Source of the DNA: Sipunculus nudus
Lineage: Eukaryota; Annelida; Sipuncula; Golfingiida; Sipunculidae
Reading direction: 5' to 3'
Assembly (NCBI GenBank): GCA_026874595.1
Contig: CM049307.1
Location: 40,492,362-40,556,361 of the forward strand
Length of the DNA stretch: 64,000 nt
Part shown: positions 36,727-48,295 of the stretch, piece after piece
Layout: each line of letters starts with the position of its first letter
Position numbering within the stretch: the first letter of the stretch is position 1
Position numbers and translations under genes: made by a program
Notes under the pieces: model-generated
What the model saw: only the letters and a program-made list of their open reading frames with translations
Databases searched by the model: none
Told to the model about the DNA's origin: nothing

Positions 36727-38789
36727 AATAATAATAATAATATAAAGTATTAATGAAATATATTATAGTTGCTCAATATTTGTGTATAATGAAATACACT
36801 AAAATTTAATTCTTGTGATATTTTGTAAAAATGTATTTTCAAGCTTTAACCAGAAATTAAGGTTATACATTATAGCTGTTACACCCCTAAAGATATGAAC
36901 AACCAGCTTCTTTTAAAGTGTAAACCAAACTGGCTTAAAACCTATACATACATTCACTCTTAAACATGAATAAGACATGAGCTAACAAAACAAATCAATA
37001 TATTTAAAAAAAAGAATACACTTTCCTTTCTCTGGAGAGGCGCTCCATACATATAAGCATTGATGATCACAAGCGTCCAGTAAGAAACACAAAATCACCG
37101 TTATGTTCACTTGTGTATACACAGAGGAGTCCTCTGTTAACACTGCTCCTGACCACATGTCCGTCGCACACACATTACATTGGAATGTCAAACCGCTCAC
37201 TCATCCGCTCTTACTGTATACAAAACACTATCAGTTCACTTGTATCTACACATGGTCCAACCACTGACAGTTCCTCGCTGGAATACACGTTCGCCCCTCG
37301 AGGCACAGTTCACGCAGCACTGCATGACTGATAGGCTCACAGCCTATTCTTTATGAAATTATAATCAGTCTTTCACAGCTGATGTCTCCTGGAATCTGGA
37401 ATCTCCTAGGTAACTGATTATGTCTTTTCACAACGATATCTAGTACCTCTAAAGTTTCGCGTGTAAATAATGTCCTTGGCCTGTTACTGAATTCCGTTAC
37501 AGAGTTATCAACATGGCCTTCCTCAGACACTGACTGTTTATGCTTATAGACATCATCCCTCAGCTGTCCAGACTCTGAAGAACACAGACTTGCCTCCAGA
37601 CTGCAGACAATGGTCAGGCTATTCCCATCTGGCGCGCTGATCAGGCAATTGTAGCGATTTTCTTCCCAACCACGGCTTATATGTGCTTGCTGACGTCACA
37701 AGTCCTGACCGTCTTCTGGCCAATCATCACACTCTTATATGCCGGCCGTCAATAATTACATGAATATAAAAATGGACACAGGTGTACGGCCTTTAAAGTC
37801 TTCAATAAACAACGTTACTATAGAGATCGTCGAGACAGAGACGGCTCCAATGGAATTAAACTGTACTGAAATTAACATACAACGAGGCACGTGCGCTTTC
37901 TAACATAAGTTCTTACGCTAACATCTAAACATGATACTTCATACCAATGAATAATAAATAAAAAAAAAAATCATCTGGTTATACTCCCTCCTTGAAAATG
38001 CAATAGAATAACTAAGTCACAATCCTCTGGTGACAATAGCATGATTACGTCTAATATACAGGTTCCCATAAATGCCAAACAGTGCCTTCCACAGAAAAAA
38101 GTCTAAGTTGTCCTGGCCTGCAGCAGTTTTTTTTTTTTTATCAAAGTGCATGTGTGGGAAAAATCATTTAAGTTATTTTAATTTGCAATTTTTCTCAATA
38201 TAGTTGTAGATTACATGTTTAAATTTTCAAAGGAGGCTTATCGTACTTTAAATCAAAAGAAATATTTTCTCTGAATAATATATGTACTGCGTGACAATGA
38301 ATTTATTCGTTCTTTTTTCAGTACGTCAGTTAGTGATTTTGCTTATTTATCATTTAAAGATATTTTCATAAAAATGCGTTATCAGTATATGATATTCAAA
38401 ATGTCTGTTTTGTTAAGTATACATTGCATATTTATATATATATAGTATTTAAGTAAAAAATATTTAAAAAAATGCATCGTCTGAACGAAAGAAACCCAGC
38501 TTGGCAAATTTGATATATTTTTATCATGGTTTTGTTGCCGTTATTACTACTACTACTACTACTACTATTATATTTATTACCAATAAATTAACCCTCCTAA
38601 AGAACTTTCAACTCGAGCCTCATCAAGGCAGTTAGAAAAGTGGCTAAACATGGTCTTAAAAGAGGTGTGTCAGAGGCAGGCTGTATATAACTAGGTCTAT
38701 TCTTGTTTAAAGCCATTCAACTGCGTGGTTTTTTAAAGGACTCTGTCACGGACGTGCTGATGGACGTGACGAAGGCGCCACCTGCTGGC
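35094..38789. other. Intergenic region, no gene recognised
   Basis: Mostly AT-rich. It includes a long (AAT)n tract and an (ACT)n run at 38546-38571. The stretch at 37000-37930 has more balanced composition, with a TGACGTCA site near 37691, but no domain-bearing frame on either strand. Confidence 0.35.
36569..36735. repeat. (AAT)n microsatellite
   Basis: About 165 bases of AAT units with a few interruptions. It explains the poly-Leu frame on the minus strand. Confidence 0.95.
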
Positions 38790-38928
38790 CATTTGGAAAA
38801 TTAAGTATTTCATTTGACAGATGGACAAAAAGTACTCGTCAGCGCGTGACATGTGAACTTTGAGCTGCCGTACGTCGTAGAGAAACCGGTGACACAGTAG
38901 TTCAATGAAGTTTTGAAAAGGAGAAAAG
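38790..38928 (+). other. TMEM220: Probable non-coding first exon and promoter zone of the TMEM220-like gene
   Basis: A CpG-containing, non-repetitive stretch ends in a strong donor, AAAG|gtaagt at 38929. The next good acceptor on this strand (ctaatttcag at 40890) opens the first coding exon one base before its ATG, so a 5' UTR exon is required upstream and this is the best candidate. The 5' boundary is a guess. No TATA box was identified. Confidence 0.4.
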
Positions 38929-39170
38929 GTAAGTCAATGGTTCAAAGTGACATAAGAGAAAACATTTTCACAGCATCATTTCATCACTCGCGTGGGCGTG
39001 GAGGAGCTTGTTTACGTGAGCGATAAATGGGATGTTGCAACGTTTGACAGACAAGTGCAGTTTGGACCACGGTATATACCAACTACCATGTCAGTGATTT
39101 TGATCATCTGTTGTTTTGTTACTCAAGCGGCAGATAAAAGCTTGAGCTACCTGATATTATTTTGGCAGGC

Positions 39171-39266
39171 CTTATTTCCACTCCCCGGGAGTGGAAATAA
39201 GAAATGCTTATTTCTACTCCTCCTGGGGGAGTGGAAATAAGGGATGCTTATTTCCACTCCCCCTTG
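39171..39266. repeat. Palindromic 15-mer cluster, left
   Basis: Five alternating copies of CTTATTTCCACTCCC and its complement GGGAGTGGAAATAAG, with spacers of only 0-7 bases, so the DNA could form stacked hairpins. It lies in intron 1 of the TMEM220-like gene. An inverted relative lies at 40229. Confidence 0.85.
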
Positions 39267-40228
39267 TGATAAAAGCTGGTAAAGTATGGAGTATTTTGGC
39301 AGTTAAAGTGACCAAAACTTGGGTGTTTATTCTTTCCAATGATAAACATAGTTTAATAATTGCTATTCTTTACAAAATCCTCTCTGAAGTACTTCTATAG
39401 ACACAACCCTTGACAGGGACAGCTGGGACAATAGACAGTTACCGTGGCATATTTCTAGAACAAAGTTCTTTACACAATTAAGTTTTTCAGTTTTTATATT
39501 GAAATTGAATTTTATTTCAATGCATTTAACATAAAAGTTTCAAACAATAATGATTTGCAGAGTTACCCCTGACAATTATATTACAATTATGTATGACAAA
39601 AAAATTAAAAGACATATAGATTTGAATTTTTCCTGCAGTGCCATTTTTCCGTCTAGTTGTTTAATCATTTTGAAAATTTATATATTTGGATCATGAGAAC
39701 TAATTTAAAGTAGCACATGAAGAGTAAGAGTTTTCAACATAACTTGATAAACTGGCTGAGAGTCCTTGTCAGTAGACTCTCGGCACCTCATTATAATAAG
39801 CTCTGCGGGTTTTGTGTCCATATGCTCAGAGCTCAGACTGGTGCAATCAACTTTTGGCTCAGAATACAAGGTAAAGCCCAGACAGTTAAATTGGACTGGC
39901 ACCTGTACCTTGGTAGGTTGTTTCAGTAATTTGCCATACCACTGATTTCATCTTAAACATTTTCAGTGAGACTAATGTGGTGTCAAAATAGGTAAAAATT
40001 ACTAGAACTTTGATAAAAAGAAAAATTAAATTATAAATGTCACATTGGGTGCTTTAAGACAATTGGCACTATACTGATTAGATAGATATGCATCTCAAAG
40101 GTAAGCTTAATAACATTCATGTTTTATTTATGTATATACATCAGTGGTATCCTATGGAGCTGCTGTAAATGAATATCTATTCTAACAAACCCTTATCTGT
40201 TCCATCTAACATCATGGGGATTGGTAAC

Positions 40229-40291
40229 TCCTAGGGGGAGTGGAAATAAGCATCCCTTATTTCCACTCCCTGGGGGGAGTGGAAATAAGCA
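40229..40291. repeat. Palindromic 15-mer cluster, right (inverted copy)
   Basis: Three copies of the same 15-mer, in the reverse orientation to the left cluster. The complement of GGGATGCTTATTTCCACTCC is shared across the pair, so the two clusters flank about 960 bases like the ends of a foldback element. Confidence 0.85.
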
Positions 40292-40891
40292 CTTCCTATT
40301 ATTTTTCATTATCCTTATCTTATGGTGTTATCTGACACCCATATATTATGAAACAAGTGATCATGTGATGACAGTAATGGCTGATTAGATGATTGTGGGT
40401 GTACTTATAATATATATGCTGAAACATATTGATTGTTAAAATCATATCAGCAGCTCACTGCTTTACGTATGCTAGTGTAAGCTTGATTAACCATGTTTTA
40501 AGATGATTATTCCTGTTAAGATGAGAGCGTTATAGATTTTCATGTGTATATATATATTTAGGGATTTTACAAAAGGTGTGATATTATGGTTCAATAAACT
40601 GTCTAAATAAGGTGACACATTTGATGGGGCTAGAGAATAATAAGGCAAGTACTAGCAATATTTGTATCACATAAGATAGAAGAGAACTTATTAACATTAT
40701 AATTCACCAGTTTTAGGTGCCAGGCATTCCTATTCAATCACAATATTGGTGTTGCATCTTGTGTAAAATTATATCAGAACTGGAATGGAGAGGCTTAAGA
40801 AGAAAAAGAAGAATATAATGAGAAGTATCATTAAATTTCTTGGCTTGGTTGAATGGTAAATGTCAAGGTTTCATTTGGTCCTAATTTCAGA

Positions 40892-41032
40892 ATGAGCCAG
40901 TCTGAGTACAAGTACACCCATCTGGGGAAGGCAGTGTCTGGTGATGCTCCACCTGATAAACAGTGGCACCTGGTGTGGAGGGGAACCAACCTGCTCATGG
41001 TGGTGTTCTTCTGTCTAGCAGCAGCTGTCCAG
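40892..41032 (+). CDS. TMEM220: TMEM220-like membrane protein, coding exon 1 (start, helix 1)
   Basis: Residues 1-47. The ATG (context AGAATGA, with A at -3 after splicing) comes one base after the acceptor at 40890. A polar N-terminus is followed by helix 1 (LLMVVFFCLAAAVQ), ending exactly at CAG|gtatgg in phase 0. Joined to the next exon this gives AAAVQ-VNDPDPEVW, the signature of TMEM220, a small four-helix membrane protein of unknown biochemical function. The whole predicted protein is 192 or 193 residues depending on the last exon. The gene is spread over about 18 kb, with introns filled by transposons. All junctions are GT-AG and phase-consistent. Helices fall at about residues 33-46, 59-72, 84-104 and 126-137, plus a last one in the alternative exon, so the count depends on how the short second hydrophobic segment is treated. 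Confidence 0.88.
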
Positions 41033-41067
41033 GTATGGAATGGGGAAATTCATTGAAAACTGTGTGA

Positions 41068-41229
41068 TAGGACCACCTGCTGGTGTTTGGGAATGGTCTT
41101 AATTTACAGGTAGTCCCATTAGACAGGTCAGTTATAACCAGTGTGAATGCTTTTGGTTCACTGAAATGTGGTCTTAATAGACAGGTGGTCTGATTAGAGA
41201 GGTGGACTTTCAGACAGGTTCCACTGTAT
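41068..41229. mobile_element. ACAGTGGAACCTG-type MITE fragment
   Basis: Repeated GACCACCTG/CAGGTGGTC motifs and a right end CAGGTTCCACTGTA. Left end truncated. Related to 54396-54585 and 62188-62282. It lies in the intron after coding exon 1. Confidence 0.55.
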
Positions 41230-41668
41230 ATTACATTACACAGTAAATGCAGAGGAGATGAAGCAAAAATCTGATAAATTAGAGGACTTTGAGTAGAGGG
41301 CAAACACCTCCAAGACCAAACATTCAGACACAAGTAAAATGAAATGCAATAAAATTGACAAAACCCCTTATACTCACTAGTATATTGATTTTTAGTGTAG
41401 ATATAAAAAGAACTTAAAACCTAGTCATTTTAAGGTCAAGGCTGCTTAATTTGTAAATGGAAGATATTTATTTGTGAACTTGATAAACAGATAAAGTAAT
41501 CTATTTTATCTCCAAAGAAATGATTCAGAGTGTAAGAAATGTAAAGAAAACAGCAAAACACCTGCAGAGTGCATATATATGAGTATATTTATGTTTTGCA
41601 AATGAATTGTTATAGGTAATGTTACTAGTTATGGCTTTTTTAATATTGATATATTTTCCTTTTCTTAG

Positions 41669-41698
41669 GTAAATGATCCAGATCCTGAGGTTTGGATT
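41669..41698 (+). CDS. TMEM220: TMEM220-like, coding exon 2 (30-base microexon)
   Basis: Ten codons, VNDPDPEVWI, between ttttcttag and gtaagt, phase 0 on both sides. This is the most conserved stretch of the TMEM220 family, so the assignment is secure despite its size. Skipping it would keep the frame but delete the signature motif. Confidence 0.88.
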
Positions 41699-42114
41699 GT
41701 AAGTATACCATGTAATTTGACAAACTTCTTTTTAATCTTACACCTAGGTAAATATTAAATATTAGTTATGTGGTTTAGAATTTGACTTGGGACTTGAAGG
41801 TCCTATGATAAAACTATAACATCTTAAATAACTGTTAAGAATGTTTCTTTCATAGCCAGCTAGTATAATTTTGGACTTCACACTTAAACATAATTGATTT
41901 GATAAAGTAAGATTGCTCTAATGTACAGAAAATATATGCAAGTTAGATATTATGTATAAAACTTCTTTTAAACCAAGACATATTGCAGGAACCAACAACA
42001 CAGATATTTTAATAATTTATATAAATTGGTAAATCTGATGAATAAAATTTTGTAAATTTGCCTGTATCCACTAACTTGAGTGCAGGAATAGAATTTATAT
42101 TGTTTTTATTTCAG

Positions 42115-42175
42115 CCTGAATATGCTATTGCTGCCCTGCTGACACTGTGTATTGTCTTCAAGCCAGATGTTCAAA
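42115..42175 (+). CDS. TMEM220: TMEM220-like, coding exon 3
   Basis: Residues 58-77 plus one base (PEYAIAALLTLCIVFKPDVQ). Acceptor tttatttcag, donor A|gtgagt, ending in phase 1. It encodes a short hydrophobic helix and the loop after it. A full-length family A repeat begins 72 bases into the downstream intron. Confidence 0.88.
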
Positions 42176-44700
42176 GTGAGTCAGCTAAATGTTTTAACTG
42201 TAATGTTTATGAATTTCAGTCATTCAGATAGCACTGGTTTAATTTTTAGCTCAGTTGACTATAAGTCATCTGAGCTATAGTCGTTGTCCTTTGTCCGTCG
42301 GCTGTCCGTCCGTCTGTCCGTCCGTTAAACTGGCACGTTTTGAAACCGTTAGACCTACGAATCCGAAATTCGGCATACAGTTAGATGTCCCCCAAAATCT
42401 CCTACCATACCGAAAATTTGGTCATTAGGACTTCGTTCCTTCGAGATATTAAGGAAAAACCTCCATTTTCCATAAAAAAATCCATTGTTGCACTATAAGA
42501 CTGCCTAATATCAAAACCACTGATCTGATTTTGATCATAGTGAAAATGCATATTCTTCCATACATTTTCTATGTACATACCAAAAATTAGGTCAGTATTG
42601 CGTAATTTGTTGAAGTAATGGGCCGGATCATAATGCACCTCATAAAAAAATCAGGAAATATTTAACTCACTTAACATAAGAATGGCTGAAGCTAGAGACT
42701 TCTTTTCAGGGATATATCTCCATTTAATCAAGATTCAATTGTACACTGAAAATTAGATCTGAATTTTTCAAATTTTATAAGTTATTTGCATAAATATAAA
42801 ATCAGTACCTAAAATTTTGCCCAAATTTGGGCATAGCATGTTTTTTCCTTGTTAGTACTGTTGGTTTAATTTTCATATTATGCACACGTAAGGATTTCAG
42901 CTTCTAAATTCTGAAATTTGAAAGGAATTGACCAAAAACTGTAGCTTTTATTACATTTTTTATGAGACCATGTCACACCTAGGCTGTACTGAAGCCCCTC
43001 TATATGTCCCCATATTGACCTTTCATGCTTGAAGCGAGGCAAGCCAGCTCTTGGGTGGCCTCAGCTGGATATAGCTATTAAACCCCCCTCTTCTTGTAAT
43101 TGTTTGGCCAAAAACATAACAATAAACAATAATTTTAAAAAATTATTGGTTTACAATAACAACTTTAAGAAAAATAAATGGAAAAGGAATTTTTTGGTTA
43201 ATGTGTAACAGGGACCTTGCAATTACTAATGTTTTATGGATCTTTCATGGATTGCTGAAAATATATTTCAAATGACACCATGCAGTCACCATTGGGTATT
43301 TTTTAATTTCAATCATAAAAATGAAAAATAAATAATTAAATAAAATTGTTGTTTACTATAAGGGATTATGTAAAGCAAGTTAATGATAGACAAGGATGCA
43401 TTTGGTCATATTAAATATTCTAAATTTCCAGGTCTTTTCCAGGTGTTCAATTTGTTGGGTTTTTTTATTACAAAATTTACAAAAAGTGAAATATGTCAAA
43501 AATTCAAAAAATTACTCAGACAAGAGCTCATTAAAGATGTCAATATGTTTGAATAATAACATTCAGACTCATTACTGTATCAGCTGTTACATGATACTGG
43601 GTAAATAATCAAAATTTATATTTCTGATAACTTTATTTCAGTTAATAAAATTAAACATTCCCAACTCCAGTTTGCTCCTTGTTTAATATATTGGTTTGTT
43701 TTGATCCTTGGGTTATTTTTAACACATGTATTAGTTTCGTAGTAGAGATTATTTTCTTTTTTTTCTGATACAAATTAAAAAAAATAAAATTTTTAAAATC
43801 TGATAAAAACAGGTCTTAAAGACAAGTTCTCTTTATGATGTCTATAATGTTAATAATTGTCATAAGTGTCTTGACAGTGATGTGAAAGTATTCAAAAGAG
43901 AATATAATATTTTTTTTTAAAATTAAAGCCATAAAACCAGGTAGTTACAATCATTATTTAAATTTGTGAAATTTGTATATTCTGGATTCTCAAGAGTTTT
44001 GTTCGACTGAAACTGAATAAATATGAGACCTTGAGTGAATACTTAATAATTGTATTCAAATATGATTTAAAAAAATTCAATAGTTCAATAATGTAAATTA
44101 ATACAAATACTAATACAGGTAAAAAGAAAGAATTTGAGTGCAAATACTTTCAAAATGTATTCATTAAGGCATTCATGAATATATTTTATAATTTTATTGT
44201 AATCATTTATTTCAATTATATTATTAAAAGAAATCTTTTCAAATGTTACTGTTAATATTTTTTAATTAAAATTATATTTTGCCCAATAATTCCAATAAAT
44301 TTTTAATGAATAGTTTAACTCATATCATTTGTGCTAGTGGTATATTGGCTATGGGCAACCTGAAATTATTGAATAACAGTTAACTCCTTTGTAAAAAGCA
44401 TGCATGATAATTAACATGACTTACAGTGGATATTTATTTCCTGTTACTAGTGTTAGTGCTGTGGATTTAATTTTCACAGCATGTACACATAAGCATTTCA
44501 TCTGTTAAAATCTGAAATTTGAAACCAATTGATCAAAAACTGTAGATGTCATTTAAGTTTTCAAGCACCATGCCTTGATTGTTTTCATCTAGTCAGTGAA
44601 ATGTGTGCTTGGGCAGTATTACATAACTTTCAACTTCTGACCTAGCCACTGCCTCTGTGATTGTCTGGGTCAGGCTGGGTCAGGCAGTAATTACCAGAGA

Positions 44701-44862
44701 GCCTCTCTCTCTCTCTGGCAGTCTATATATCTCTCTCTCATGCTCTATCTCTCCCTCTCTCTCCATGACGGTCTAGCACACTCTCTATTGCTCTCTCTCT
44801 CTTTCGCTCTCTCTTTCTCTCTCTCTCTCTCTCTTTCTCTCCCATTCTCTCTCACCCCTAAG
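44701..44862. repeat. (CT)n-rich tract
   Basis: About 160 bases of CTCTCT runs with short interruptions, inside family A copy 6. Confidence 0.9.
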
Positions 44863-45687
44863 CCTCCCATTCTCCCTGCACCCCATTCTGTTGACAGGTA
44901 CTATAAACCAGATTAATTAGCGATGAATGTTGAAGCAATTTAGAAATGTGAATCAACTGAAATATTCATATATATATATGTTATACTGTAAATGTGTAGT
45001 TACATTTTTAAACCTGGAAAAAATGATGTATTGAAAAAAAGGAATAAAGGCAAATATTGTTAATTTTTCCTGGCTCAGTAGAATGGGAATAAAAATGATT
45101 TGTTTGTTTCTCCACCTTTCTGCCTGCTTAAATATGTAATAATTATGAATAAACATTTTTCTCTGTAAGCACTTGAATTCAATTTAATATCCTGTATGAA
45201 TATGCAAGGGTGCTGTAACTCCCACCATCCCCTTCCCCCACCCGATAGAGTCCTTGCTCTTTGGCACTGTGAACAATAGTTCTATTGCTTTTCCATAAAA
45301 TTAAATAATTAAAGATAATATATACAGAAAGACTGAGGCATTTTAACTCCCATCATAACCCCCTCCCCCCCCCCCCTCAATCTTCCACCTGTTAAGTGGG
45401 GACTTTATGGCTTCTGTATACATATGATAAAATAGAAAATAGGTTTATTAAAATAATTGGATCTCATTAAACAAATCTGTAAACTGTTGAACTGTCAACA
45501 GCTTATCAAAAAGGTAACCTATGGAACCACATGGTTAGATCTCAAAATATTATTTGCAACAATTTCTTCAATCATATCAACCAACCATGGCCAAGATTAC
45601 CTTTTCCGATCAGACTTTATCTGCTTTTCATAATATTTTAGATTTTAACCTTCCAGGTGTTTAAGTACTGTTGAATGCTCCATCCCC

Positions 45688-45695
45688 TCTCTCTG

Positions 45696-45739
<44 letters not shown>

Positions 45740-45752
45740 CTTTTCTCTCTAC
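45688..45752. repeat. (CT)n tract
   Basis: Nearly pure CT run inside family A copy 6. It gives spurious Ser/Leu and Arg/Glu frames on the two strands. Confidence 0.9.
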
Positions 45753-46951
45753 ATCCACCTCATAGCTGCCCTCACTGTTCCCTTCTCTGAGCCCCATCCC
45801 AATGTCAGCCTCAGTAAACAAGAACAAGATGAATCAGATATATTCATACTTAAATATTTTGTATAACTATTCGTCCATAGGTATCTATTTACATGCCAGA
45901 AATTATGTCAATATTGTGTAATATGTAGACATAGTGGGCATCAAAATAATGTACATTGTCAAGACTAAAGAGATATTGTGTCATACAGTAACAAATTCAT
46001 AAATCCCCTCATCAGCATAGTAAATTATTACATCATATCTGTCAAATTGAAATCTTGCAGACTTCCATACACTATAGATCCTTCAACAAATAGCCTATTC
46101 ATCATTCTACTAAGTACAGCTTATTACTGCTGTCATTGCATTCATATTTGCTCAGATATATCGCAATTTTCAACCCCTCCTAAAAAAATAAAAAATAAAC
46201 CACTATATTTTACTCTGTCAATCCATCAGTCAGGTTATTTCATTTATTATTTACTCACATATTACATTACATTCCTTTATAATAGCCCAACATGTCCATA
46301 ATATTCATAAGCTTTATCGACTCGATATAGTATCACAATGGAGAAACATTTATGGTCCAATCACAATCAGCTGAGCGCCGTGACCCATGGGTCCCTTGTT
46401 ATGATTCATTTGATGTAATATATCACCATTAGTTCATTCTACTGTAGTCTGCCTTAAAGTTGTTTATTTCAGTCTGGTTTACAGTAAACCATTTCATAGT
46501 GCACCCAGTTGAATCCATATCTGTTTTAGACCCAGTTTTGCTACCATATGACCCGATTCCGCGACCAATTTTAGAACATAACAAAAACTCATGTGTAGGT
46601 CAAGGATCAAATTACATATTCTGTTACAACCTATTATGCATTCAGTGTTGTTTGTTATCTGATATCTGTATAACAGGGTGTACTATAGTTTTATCTCATC
46701 TCAGATTAAAACTGAAAGTCTTCTTCAGTACATGTACAAATCAGTGTCTTGACAATGGGATGAGGACTGTAGACTTGAGATTGTCTACTTGAGACTTGAA
46801 GACATTCTTACATTAAGTTTCAAGTTTCATCTTTAACTTAAAATATGAACAGGACAGGCATTTGTAGATTTGCATCAGAAATATTCTTTTCTTTCTCATA
46901 TGAATAAATAAGCATTTTTCAGCATAATTCTTGATGTATATTTTTGTACAG

Positions 46952-47084
46952 GTAATAGTGTGTGGAGAGTGGCGTGTGTCCTACACCTGGCGATTAATGT
47001 CCTGGCAGCCATGTACCTGACAGCGCTTGTTGTGGAGCAGCTTGCCGTCAGAATGACCAATCCTCTTGAACATGAGGTCGGCAG
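46952..47084 (+). CDS. TMEM220: TMEM220-like, coding exon 4
   Basis: Residues 78-121 plus two bases. The acceptor is ttttgtacag and the donor is CAG|gtaaga. It starts SNSVWRVACVLHL, which aligns with the N-x-x-W helix of TMEM220, and ends in a charged loop (MTNPLEHEVG). The intron before it is 4.8 kb because of the family A insertion. Confidence 0.88.
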
Positions 47085-47102
47085 GTAAGAACAGCATTTG
47101 TT

Positions 47103-47554
47103 AGGCTGTATCCGCACTTGGTTCACACCTAAACAGAATTATACTAAACTTGTTTACTTTAGTCTCGAAGTAGTCTGCTTTGCGTCTGCACTGTAGTCCG
47201 CTTTACAAAAGCCTAAACCGGTTTATTCAGCACATTGTGAGTTTGCTGTCTGCACTTAGTTCATAATCTGGTTCAAGCCTGCAATGGAGCACTCCCTCAC
47301 TGAATGCCTGCTGGGGCAGCATCAAGGGTAGTGGTCAAGGCCGTTCGCTGACACTGGACTCATCCTGACTAGATGTGGATTTGCCTTTACACACTAGAAA
47401 CCAGTTTACTGTAAACTGGACTTAAGTAAACGGACTACTGTAGACCATCTATTAAGTGGACTACAGTACACCAAACTGACACAGAATAGTGGCTTAGTGC
47501 AGGCAGAGTAAACTGATTCACGATCTGGATTATTTGCTAGTATGGATACAGCCT
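47103..47554. mobile_element. AGGCTGTATCC-type MITE, copy 1
   Basis: Left end AGGCTGTATCCGCACTTG; right end TAGTATGGATACAGCCT, complementary over the outer 11 bases. The interior has GTTTACT/AGTAAAC and GTAGTCTGC motifs. The right subterminal region matches the left subterminal region of 61198-61592. It starts only 19 bases after the donor of TMEM220 exon 4. Confidence 0.65.
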
Positions 47555-48229
47555 ATGCTTACCTGTTGGTTGAGAGGGATGTACTTTAAGGTTAAGTTCC
47601 TCTTTGAACCCAGTTTGATTGTTCATTTAAAGATTTTCTGTGTGCCTGCCTGTGTGCGAGACATCTAAAAAAGTCTTGCTGGAGTTGCAGTGAACATTGA
47701 TGGGAGAGATGGGTGATTCAATATAATTTTATCATCCAGACTTTTTCAGGGTTGTTTTTTTAACATTGTACATATGACAGTGAACAGCAGTTTGTACTGA
47801 TATTTAGTTGTGGTCATGGTACCATAAGAGAGACAATGTAAAAAAGGAGTTCTATTCACTTTAAAATGCTTCACACTTTTTTTTTATAAGTAAACTTGTT
47901 GGCTTGTCAATATTATCAAAAATATGTATTCTGTTAATGCTTTCATGGTTCATTCGTCAACCATTTGTTACTTCTGAATATAGGTAGTTCTATCCAGCTG
48001 ATGAAAGTATATCTTTCCTTATAATGGCCAACATTGGCTAAATGATAAATACATAGCTGCTGAAATAAAAATGATTGAAACATGAATGAATCAGGTCAGA
48101 AAACAAAGTAAATGTAGTCTATTAAGGAATATTTTGCATAGTCTTGATATTAGTTGTTATAAAATGATCTCATAGAAATATTTAACTTACTGATTAACAT
48201 CATGCTGTTTTACCCTTGTCTGATTTCAG

Positions 48230-48295
48230 GGAGCTATCTGGCGTGATCATCCTCATCATATGGCTCTGTATCATCAGGTTCTCCTCGCTGGGAGG
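48230..48295 (+). CDS. TMEM220: TMEM220-like, coding exon 5
   Basis: Residues 122-143 plus two bases, RELSGVIILIIWLCIIRFSS. The GRELSG start is the conserved E-G-R-E-L-S-G block of the family. Acceptor gatttcag, donor GG|gtaagt, leaving phase 2, which both candidate last exons accept. Confidence 0.88.

Larger units (their letters stand above)
38929..40890 (+). other. TMEM220: Intron 1 of the TMEM220-like gene
   Basis: Bounded by gtaagt and ttcag. Apart from the palindromic clusters it holds unique AT-rich sequence without a supported exon. Confidence 0.4.
42248..46400 (+). mobile_element. Family A element, copy 6 (4.15 kb, in TMEM220 intron)
   Basis: Starts AGCTCAGTTGACTATAAGTC with the arm ATCTGAGCT and GTCC repeats. 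It ends CAGCTGAGCGCCGTGACCC, then the ATGGGTCCCTTGTT terminus. It shares the long-form interior with copies 2 and 3 and also contains two CT-rich microsatellites. It has the same orientation as the gene. Additional nested pieces are possible. Confidence 0.65.

Noticed and set aside
45645-45866. Arg/Glu-rich and Ser/Leu-rich frames on opposite strands
   Set aside because: Produced by a (CT)n tract inside a family A element.
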